Assembly: GCF_020882245.1 (NCBI RefSeq)
Contig: NC_083598.1
Location: forward strand, 51,063,858-51,127,857
Direction of reading: 5' to 3'
From: Rhopalosiphum padi
Taxonomy: Eukaryota > Arthropoda > Insecta > Hemiptera > Aphididae
DNA length: 64,000 nucleotides
Within the stretch, counting starts at the first letter, position 1, and each line of letters begins with the position of its first letter. The notes under the pieces are model-generated. The model was given only the letters and a program-made list of their open reading frames with translations. It did no database searches and was not told the DNA's origin. Both the position numbers and the translations under genes were made by a program. Below, one piece after another: positions 44,858 through 55,900 of the stretch.

Positions 44858-45693
44858 ATTATAAGCATTGTATTTATTTAATTGTGTACGTTACATAATA
44901 TACATAATTAACAGGCATCAACAGAATTAACAATTAATAAATAAAATTACACAAAAAAAAAATCAAAAAGTATGGTAGACACAAACCCTTCTATTTAAAC
45001 AGAGAAGGTATACTTAAATCACAATTATAAATACCAAACAGTGACAATTAAAAAAAAACCATGTTAATTGTTTAGGAACATTTTATAAAGAATTAATTTA
45101 CATTTTAATAACATGTACAGTATTTAGAATACTGACTAATAAATAAGATTAGAATTTAGGTGCAGAAAGTTTCATTTTACACAATTTGTCAATTGTGCCA
45201 TTATCTAAAAAAGGTGTGATGATACAAGTTATCAAATTAATACTGACTACAAACATGGTACGTGTATATTATGGTTACAAGGTAAGAAATAATGATAACA
45301 CGCGATAACATAAAATAAACATTTAAAATCTTAAAAAAAACACAAATTGCCATAAAGGTCATAAAGTAAATAGTAAGTCAAATAATATAGAATTTTAATT
45401 TAATTTTTTAAAGTATGGAACAACTCCATTCGTATATAAGCTATAATCTTCTCCATGTGTGACTTTTAAGATAGACATTTTTACAAGTTAAAATCGTATT
45501 AATCTTTTATGACGTGTTGTATCTTATGATTTTTCTGAATCCCAAGTCCACCGAGTTGCCCCCTCCGAAAACTACAAATTTCGAATCTTCATTAACCGCC
45601 CTTTCGATTAAAAATGGTCCGGAGAGCATAAATGTTGTTTAGCCGCCCGTGTACACTACGCAACATATTCATCCAAATATAATATTATATGAT

Positions 45694-46776
45694 CTGGGAC
45701 GTACGCAGAAAAAAGTTTTGGAGGGTGTTTTTGAAAATCAGTTATTGAAAAGTAGAACTTTTTTTAATAAACATACGAATTTTTTTTTTGAAAATTAGCG
45801 ATACCTACTTACAATACTTTGTTTTAAGTATAAACATTGATATAATAAAAAAAATTACAATACTAAATTTAATTTTCGTGAAGTTTTAGCCATTATATGT
45901 TAAGAATATCTTCACAGTTAATACCTATGTCTCTATGCACATTTAACAATATTAATCCATTTAACCTTTCGTCGCTAGTTTTGTTACGTAAATACGTTTT
46001 CAATCTTCGAAGGGAAGAAAACTGAGCGTTCACTATAGTAGCTATACGAATACTGAGAGCGTAGATCAATACCCAAAAATCGATGAACTGATCGGTACAG
46101 CGTTGAATAACATTTGATAAAATAAATAAAAATAATTATCATGTGTAATACGATATAATAATGTTAATAATTAAATAGTGGCTGGTAAAAAATTATATGA
46201 TACAGATTTTAAAAAGTCAAATCTCCAAATTTGCTTATTTAGGTATTTGTTAATTGTTTGTTTGCGCTCCCGTAAAAATTGTTCTCTTTCTAATGTTTCT
46301 TTACATGGTTTTTTACTTTGCTTTTTAATTTTATATATGTATCAGACTGTATTCCTAGAAGAGTGTCCACAAGAATAAAAATATTTGGATGTCCTGAATG
46401 GGTCAAATGAAAAAAAAACATTTAATTTTAACTTTTGAGTGAATTTTACGGTGTAGGTAGTTTTTATTACATTTTATCTATGCGGACTCAATTCTAAGAT
46501 ATTATTAAGATAATAAGCTGGAATCAATTTAAACACATATAGTATGGACTCAATTCAATATCACCGATTGGCGATTATTTTAATTTGTTAGTATTAAATT
46601 TTTATTTTTGCTTTAACTGGTTTTTTACAAACACAATGTAATATCATACCTACCTGTCTATCAAAGTATAATATGACAATTAACATTAAAATAGAATAAG
46701 TAAATAACCATACGAAAACCAAATATTTCCGGAGGGTGTTTGAACATCCAAAAACACCTCCCTGTGTACGTCCCTG
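45694..46776 (-). mobile_element. Deleted hAT transposon (ZMYM1-like family)
   Basis: The ends CTGGGACGTACGCAG and the complement CAGGGACGTACACAG are inverted repeats 1.08 kb apart. On the minus strand 46120-45893 the interior still encodes the C-terminal end of a hAT transposase (see the separate entry). Flanks TATATGAT and TAATGATA could be a mutated 8-bp duplication. Confidence 0.75.
45893..46120 (-). pseudogene. hAT transposase C-terminal fragment
   Basis: The frame reads LSNVIQRCTDQFIDFW, then FSSLRRLKTYLRN, ERLNGLILLNVHRDI and a stop. The pattern 'LRRLKTYLRN...ERLNGL.LLN.HRDI' is the conserved end of the hAT dimerisation region in insect ZMYM1-like transposases. Upstream the frame runs into A/T-rich sequence, so the catalytic part is missing. 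Confidence 0.75.
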
Positions 46777-47612
46777 TAATGATATGCTTACTCATTTATG
46801 TGGTAAGTTATTTTAGATGACGTGTTTTATTTTCTAATAGTTAGTGAGTATTGCATGTCACCTATTTGTTATGTCCATTAATGAGACAATGAACAATTAA
46901 TTATATATCCGCCGATTTACGTGTAATGGCAGTATATAGGCAAATCCAGTCGTATTGAAAAAGGTTCCTTTGTTATTTAATAGTTCCAATAATTGTCAAT
47001 GCGAATCTAATTTTTTAAAATTCACTTATTAAAGATTACGATTTTTTAGTATGTTGATTGATTTAATGTCGATGTTAGAAGTTTAGAACCTATATTTTCT
47101 CCAGGATATGAAGCTATACTATAAAATAGATTTAAATATATATTTAGAGTCATATATAGTTATTTAAAAGTATTAGAATAGAAACTTTTAATAATTCATA
47201 ATCATAATGCAAGGTTTTTAATAGATAATATAGAATTGCAAGTTTATTGTTATTTATAGTAAAATTAAGTTTTATTGGGTTTTGTATTTTATTGAATCAT
47301 ATTTTAAAATATTCGATATTAATATTGAATTAATCAATATGATTTTATTAAATATTTATGTTTCCAGAATAAATCATGAAAAAAGGTAAGCAAGTGGGTA
47401 TACAACTCTGCTTGACACAAGGTGTCAAACGGGCCACTATTATGGGCCTGTTAAAATTTGAATTGTATGATATCATTGTATACGAACATTTCTATTTCGA
47501 GTGGAAACGGTCTATTAGCCCACTCTTCACACTGGTAATTTATTTTTTTTTTAAATGTGTACTTACCAGTTACCACAAATGAATATCCGTTCTTCATAGC
47601 AATATCCTTGAC

Positions 47613-48192
47613 CAAGGGCGGCGCTACATGGGGGCAAGGGTGGACAATTGCCCCTCCAAATTTGATTTTTCCCTTCTATTGCCCCCCCTATAATTTAATG
47701 TTAAAAATATGTAAGTAAATAAAGAAATTGTAAATCTTTATTTTTAATATACAAAATAGTATTAATTATTACTTTAAAGAGTTTTTAGAATTAAGTTATA
47801 TTATTTTTAAGTTTGACTGTTGTATTCAAATTAAAATGCTTTTTTTGCACATTTAGAAATAAAAATACTTAATAAAGTTAATATTAATTGCACATTTTCT
47901 GAAATCTCATATATTAAAGAATAAAAAGTTATGTATTGTTACATATAAATGAAAGAAAATGTAGGAAATTTGAAGTATTATATAATTATATAGTATAGGT
48001 ATATTTTTGATTATTTATTTAGAAATATAACATATTATATCCAGAAAATTTTTAGCAATACTTTTCTGAAAATATGGTATAAACAAATTAATGGGTGATT
48101 AAGTAGCCATACATAAATGACCCACCAGATAAAAATTTGGTCCGTTATCGCCCTCCCCCCCCACCAATAAAAAATATCTGGCGCCACCACTG
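47613..48192. mobile_element. hAT-like miniature element
   Basis: The left end CAAGGGCGGCGCTACATGG and the complement of the right end CAGTGGTGGCGCCAGAT share the GGCGC core; both ends continue into GC-rich words (GGGGGCAAGGG and TGGGGGGG). No exact target duplication was seen. Confidence 0.55.
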
Positions 48193-49917
48193 CCTATATA
48201 ACTAAGAATATTAGTTAAATCACGTATGTAGGATCTGAAAATATATTTTGTTTTTATTAAAATATCACGAACACAGCACAAAATTGTCAATTGATTAATA
48301 AACAAATTTATCATTCGCTTGCCAACGATCCGAATAAGTTCATGGGTTAAATAGGTAGGTAATATCATAAAATGCTTGAACATGTAGACATTTAGTACTA
48401 GGTTTTAAGTACTTTTTATTTCTATTAATAATAAGTTTGTTCATTTCTAAATTAAAAAATGTTGAAAATGTATATTCACAATATTTTGTTATAAGCATTT
48501 ATGTTAGAGTTTTGACAAAATATATAAAAATCTTGAAAATTACATATAAATATATAATATATTGTAGATACTTAATTAGAAATTCATTAAAAATGTTCTG
48601 TTAAAGGTAAATTATAAGTTTCGTAAAATATATTGAAAACTTTTTTTGTTTATGTGATTTATTTCATAAAAATATAACCCCCATTATAAATAAATAAATA
48701 ATACATATATGATATATATAATAATATGTCACAGTTTAATTTAAGACAGCGCCTTAGTTAGCAATATAGAGTCATTGTACAGCGAGCCTGAATATTTTGT
48801 TCCTAAAGAGAATTAACATATTCCTGACTAAATTATGACAGAAAAACTGCCAGTCGGCCAAATAAGTTTATTTTTAGTGGTTATGTATATATAGCGCTAT
48901 ATGCAAGGATGAAATAATAACAAATTCAATTTTTTACAAATATAATTTATATTTAAATAATATGATGTAATTTATTATATTTAAGGAAATAAATAAAACA
49001 TGTTCAATAATTTAATAATAAATATTAATATTAATATTATATACGGCGTCACGTCGACGTCAAAATGCTATAAATAAATATTATAATATAATATTAATTT
49101 AAAATGTCCGGCTATCATAATAAAGTTATTTTATTAAAAAAGTCATCGTTAAATCACTGTCAATCCTCATCGATCGCTATTATTAATAACTTATTATGAT
49201 AATAATATCCGCCAACTATATTATAAGCAGTGACCAGTGGCTTTATGATTTTCATTATATTATAACTACTAAGTTCGGATGACGTTGAATAGGTTTTTTG
49301 TTTTATTTTTTCATTGATCTTATTCGAAAATGGATTTGTTATACATTTTTTCCGTATTAATATATAATGGCATTATGCGTATCTACTCACGGGATTAATA
49401 TCAGACATATTTTTATTTTGCTTATTTTTCGTTATTAATATATTTTGTTTTATAAAATGTGTTTTATTCCATACATGTTTGATATTATTTATTAAAAGGT
49501 TCAGAATACCTTTTTATTTTTACGCTGCATTCGTCATAAATCAAATTAATTCCATCTTATATTGTTTTAATTATGGATAATATAATGATACGGATGAGAA
49601 ATTACGTGTCGTAATCGGCAACACTACGTTCTATAAGACATAGTATTCAGTCGTTGTACGTTATGAATGTTATGATCATTCCGTCGTCACTTCAACGTTT
49701 TTTTATTTTTTTTATAAAATTCGAAATTATTTTTTTATTTAAATTAATTTGCGACGATTCATTGTTGATGTATTCTAAAACATGTATAGTGAATAGTGAT
49801 AAGTACGCATTATAGTTAATTTTGTCTTAGGAGTTTATGGTGATTTTTTTTTTTTTAAAGTTAAAACTATCCGAACTCCAGTTATTATAATATTATACAT
49901 ATTCGCTTTGGTCTCGT

Positions 49918-52900
49918 CTAAATTGGGATTGTCTCGATGTCGGAACCATCGCCACCGTCGTCGGTTTCCTCCCAGATAGGCCGCTCCAACTTGCCGGCCG
50001 CGTACACGATCCCGTTGGCCACGTTGTAAAGCGCATACGCGAACGGCCGGTCCACGACTACTGACTCCTTGATGACTCTCTGCGACGTAAACGCGGAACC
50101 TGAAACGTTTGGTAAACCGTTAACGATAAAACGACGACGGTCGTTCCGGTGCAAACGGTTCGGGTCCGCATTTTTATCGTGGTAAGACATACTGGTCAGC
50201 GAGTAGGAAGAGGATCCTTCGACGCACACGCGGATGCCTGCCTGCTGGACCACGTCGTCCAAATACAGCTTGTCCGACGACAGTTTTGATAGGTCCGCTG
50301 ATTCGGTGAATACAGTATTCGTTTGGGTTCCCTGTAGATAAAAGACGAAAAAATGAAAAAAAAGTGATTATAAGTATAATATTAGAAATTATTAATAATA
50401 GAAATAATTATTTATTAAATAAATATATAAATAATAAAATAGCCCGAAATTCACAGTATTACAGTCGACGGACAAAAAAATAAAAAATAAATACTTTTTA
50501 ATGATTAAAATGTAATTATAAATACTTACACGCTTTTATTATGTATATAGAACAAGATCTGACAAAGATAAAAAAATATATTGAAGTTTTTAATATAATA
50601 GTACCTATATATATTGTGAGTAGGTGGAACACCGGACTATCGAATAAAAATAATTTTATCAAATCAAAAAAGGGGATTATGCTTGGAATTGAAAGAGAGT
50701 ATAAACTTTCACACCGATTTTCTGTATTGATTTAGAGCTGTCGATATCTATTCATTCAAGATTTTATGTACAAAAATAACGTAAAAAAATTAACCACCTG
50801 GTTTTTAATAACTTTGAAGTTTTAACCCACTACAATTTTGGCAAACTTCAATGATTGAAATACCCAACTTGGTTTTATAACCGTAAAAACGTAATAAACT
50901 TTATAAAATTAAAATCTCTTCATTCGATTCCATAATACTGTATTGAATTTTAGCAATGGATCTATATTCTGAATATTATACCTTCTCATCACATCAACAT
51001 TTGCTATTATCATTAATAACAATGACATAAATATTGCTATTACGGCGATAGCTAATTTATAGGTACCTGTTGCAAAACCGTTTTCAGGTGGGTAATGTTA
51101 CTGCTCTGGAAACACGGCATAGTTACGAAACCGGGTTTCATCGTCATCGCTTTCGTTAGTTGTTCGATACTGTTTTCTGGCTTAAGTTTTTTCAGTACTT
51201 CGTTCAGCGACACGTCTTTGTTTTTCGGCAAAAGCACTAATAAGGCGTAGTCAGTGTTCTAAAACACGCGCGAAAACGATTATTATTGCGAAGTGAAGTC
51301 CGGTATATAATAATTGTAGTAATAATATTATGCACTTTATATTGTAGTATAGAGTAAGGGCACCCACAGAAAATAAGTAGGTAAAATGCAATGGAAAAAA
51401 TAATATGTAATTTGATACTCAATATTTGGAAGTCTTTTTGTTACCTCAGTGTGTGCAATGAGTGCATATTATTGTCAGTCATACACTACACATGGGTTTA
51501 CATTAATAAATTACATACTGCAGCTCTGACGAATTAAATTCGTTCATAAGACTATTTTATTCATGTAAATTTATTCGTTTGTGGCCAGCGTAGATATATT
51601 ATATAGTCTGTCATTTTTTTTTCATATTCTCAGGTCTATACCGAAAAAGTAAAATACCTCGTCGTATTTTGTATAGTCGAAATATCATTATAACTGGTAG
51701 AAAGAGGACGCTACGCAGTAATGTGTTGTCTCCATTTTACAAACGTATAACCACTAAAGTTATGTTCAAGAGAATCAATTTTGTTTTATTAGTTTTACTA
51801 TTATTGGAGTGAATAAACTTATGATCAAACTTGAAGTTAAGGACATTATCTATGCTAGATAGACAAAACCGAAAAACAATAAATGCTAAAAAAAACTACA
51901 TTATTGGAACCGGAGTAATTAAATAAATTACTAAAAAGTAAAAAATATTAGTTATGTTTCAAAAAAAATTAATTAAGGGTTACTTTGTTAGATTATATTA
52001 GGTTACATACCTTGTAGGGCAATTTAAACGCTGTACAATCGAGTGATGGTATCTGGCCGATGGCGAAATTGCCGGCTGCGCCGAACGCTTTGACCACGTT
52101 ACCGTTCCAGGATACTGACGTTTTATGCCACGTGCTAGTTGGCCAATTCATTTCCAATGATAAACCGTTGAAGATCAACAAGGCGTGCTCTTTAAACTCT
52201 ACAATATACAGGTTTATGGAAAATAAATTTTCAGTGTGATTATATTACATATTATATGTTTAATAATAATAAATATGTATTATTTAATTTATTTATTAAA
52301 ATCTGTTAAGTAGCTTCTTGGATTAACAGTTAGTAAATCGTGTTTGTTCAAGTAAAGTGATTACGTTAGTTTGCAAAAAATTACTACAGCCATACATATT
52401 CTGAGAAGCAGTGCGTATAGATGTTTACATAAAGGAAATAATAAAATCTATAACTTTTTTAGAAAAGTGTTGTTATGTAACGATTAAAATTTATGTAAAA
52501 AAATTATTTTTAAAAACGTTATTGAATTTTGAAATAATGAATGTTTTTTGAAAAAGAAATTACTCAATATAGGGTATAGAAACATCAATTTCGTTTCAAA
52601 ATCCAGTAATTAATTTTTGTTTGGGGAGGAACTACTTTTTTGAGAAAAAGACGATTAATGCGGGAGTGTTAAATTTCTCAACAAACTCATAACTTATCAA
52701 GGCAATTTCACTTGAAGCTTATTTCCAGTTGCTTTCCATCTAACTTCGTGTACAGTATTGTACTTGGAATAGTGCCAAAACATAGGCAATTTTCAGCAAA
52801 AAATGGTATGTTTTATTTAAAACAAATACAAAGTGATAGCGTTTAATTTGTTTTTGTGCTGGCATTAAAATTATAGTGATAAATTATTTACTTTCTTTTA

Positions 52901-55900
52901 AACTATGTTATTGTATTTATACCTTATTATTTTCAGTTAAATATTATATTAAAATTATTTATTTATTGTTAAAAATTTCAAATTATATTACATACATATT
53001 AATAATAAATATATACATACAATATATTCGTACAATTATATAATTTTTGATATGTCATATGACTCATATGTCAATCATCCGGATATTTGTTTATCCGGAC
53101 TACCCTTGACATTAATTAGTCCGGATAATCGGAGTTCTACTGTAATTTAAAATCGCCTAGTGCCATTCGTTTAGCGTTCAGAATTTTTAACAATTTTTTT
53201 GAACCGGTTGGTTAATATAGGTAATATAAATTATCATGGTGTAAAATGATTTAGTACCTAAATAACGTGAAACGTGAAAATATGAATTCAATTTGATATT
53301 AGCATAATAATTTAGTAAGTATGTATATTGTATATATTATGGAGTATAATAGTGGATACATGAAACATCGAGTAGAAATCGTGTAAAATTGTTTAAAAAA
53401 AAAATCATGTTGAATGTACCATAATTAAAAAGAGGCGAACCTCCGCATCGTCACGATATTAAACAGCTGTGCTGGCGATGAAAAGGTGCGGAGGCGCTTA
53501 TTTTGCATATAATTCATTTACAGGTTTTCCGACCAGAACGGGTGTACCCTGTTAATAATTTATTTTATTTATACGTGTCTTAAATTGCGATTTATGTTTG
53601 TATAATATGTCTTGTACGTCACGACGCACGAACTTATGTCGAATCCAGTTCGACAGGCGCGCCAAGACCACTCGCAACATTTTATTTGTAGGTGGATTTG
53701 GCCAGCAGAAGCCGGATTCCGTAGCGTGAGATTCGCAAAACGGGATAAATTATGCATAATATTATTATATTATACTAGATGTAATTACCAAGCGTTGACA
53801 CGGGAAAAATAAAACCGAGATAGGAAATCTACCTATGCTAGATATATAAATTATAATAAGTAAATTTTTAGAAATTGTAGTGTACCCCTACTACATTTTT
53901 TTTAAGTGGAACGCATGTGATACTACATTTCGATTGAAATGCACGAACTACTAGATATTTTAATTAAATGCATTATTGGGGAGTAAGTTAAGTTAAATAA
54001 TAAATGAGCACCAAATAAATTTTAAATATTTTACTTGTCTTGTATTAGTTTATAAATATGAATATAAATTTATTTAAAAAGTCATCATACAATAAAGTAT
54101 AAATATGTATAATAAAAAATTGATTGAACTCCTCTCCTTTAAAAGACATCTGAGGACATCTTTTGACTTGCTTATCCGCCTAGTCTATCAGCCTATATAT
54201 ATGTTATAGTGATTTATAAAAATAAAAATCTTAACATGTAAATCGATTTTGATAAAAACATATTATTATATTGTTTAAAAAAAAATATTGTTTTAGAAAT
54301 ACAATAATTAAATACACGAGACTTATTTTTAAAATGTTTTTTTAAAATTAATATTCAATCGACAATGATCGTAGCCGACGATTATAAACGTAAAAATAAC
54401 GGCAGTGTTCAAAAGTAAAATAAATTGTGATGTTTTGAAAAAAAACTAAAAATATGTTTTATAATTTTTTATTTAAACTTTTAAAAGTAGCCAATAAGTA
54501 AGTATTATCAATTATCTCAGCCATTTGCAAATGCAGTTTCTCGACTATTCGAAGAATAAAAACATATATTATACTTACAACTGTCAACTATGTTGTGAAA
54601 CAGGTTATTCAGATTTTTCAACATTATAGGTACAAAGAACAACATTTGCACATTGATAAGAAATTTAAGTATTATATGACCAATAAAAAAAAAAAAGATT
54701 TATAGATAATATAGTATTATGTTCATCTAAAATTAGATTTTGTTGGTTTATTATAATTTATAATATTTACTATATTTATATTTACCTAAAGAGGGCGTAC
54801 AACCTTCCTTTTAACAAAAAATACAAAGAAGTCACATCATAATTATTATTTACATTTTATTTTATGAAGTTTAATATATTCAGTATTCATAGTAGTATAT
54901 TTGAGAATGTGAGGCGATGCTCTGTTGGTCATATTGTGCAGTAAATCGCTGTACAAATAATATTAATTAAAAATACCATATAATATCTCTGGTTCTGATG
55001 TCCATTTATTATACAAACAGGAATTTTACACTGCAGTGGGTTTTTTTCATACTACAATAATTGCATATTCTTAATCCATTTATATATTATTATATTTATA
55101 AATAGAACAACATATTTTTTAATATGAAAACGTTGTTTCGTGAAATTGCAGTTATATACCTAAATGTTCTCATAGATTCCATATTAAAAGTGGTGAAGAG
55201 GGGAGAGTATATATATAATATTTTGATTTTCCGCATTTCCGACGAAACTTGTGAATAATTTCACGATTTTTTTTTATTTTTAACGAGCGAAACCCACGAG
55301 TTTCATAAGCCAGTATATTATCATAAAAAGTTACCTGAGGTTTTATCGTTATCCAAGAATATGTTGTTGGTCGCGTCTTTTTTTGTTGCCAAGTCTGGTC
55401 TTTCGACGCTCCTCACGTCAGTTAGGTAATAGTCCCGGGCGAGTTGGGCGAACGATTCATGTACGCTGTAGTTTTTGTAAACGTACAGGAAGTTCTTAAG
55501 AACGACTTTGTTCTGCATGAACCCGTCTAGAGAATAGCCCTGTGCCATAAAAATGGAAAAAAAGCTTTATTTAAATATTGTACAGGTACCTATCATCATA
55601 ACTATATTTGTAAAATCGATTATATTTTCTTATTATACGACGTTATATTTTACAGTAGTGGTATTAGGAAATATTAAAAGTGCTACAATTTTTTTATTTG
55701 TATTTCTAAAATGGTCACTTAATCCTAATCCTATATAAAAATAAAAATATATTTTAAGTTATAACACTTTATACTATATATTATTAGAACAACAGAGATA
55801 AATTCTTAGAATATTCAGAATCGTAGTTTAATGCAAAAAACTGGAGTTTTTTTCGAGTACTATACATTGCATAGACTACAACTTTATAATTAAAAAATCT

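Larger units (their letters stand above)
44900..49700. other. Intergenic region between FHIP and the minus-strand serpin
   Basis: It contains the FHIP promoter (no clear TATA box seen), a hAT element remnant (45694-46776) and a hAT-like miniature element (47613-48192). A 68-codon ORF at 47376 has no recognisable motif. From about 48200 to 49700 only AT-rich sequence is visible. Confidence 0.5.

Noticed and set aside
46178..46378. 66-codon plus-strand ORF
   Set aside because: It lies inside the hAT remnant, opposite to the transposase strand, and has no recognisable motif.
47376..47582. 68-codon plus-strand ORF between FHIP and the serpin
   Set aside because: No family motif, no splice partners and no promoter signal; treated as chance.
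53569..53812. ORFs on both strands of the same GC-richer patch
   Set aside because: They overlap on opposite strands and neither shows a known domain or joins the serpin exons in phase.
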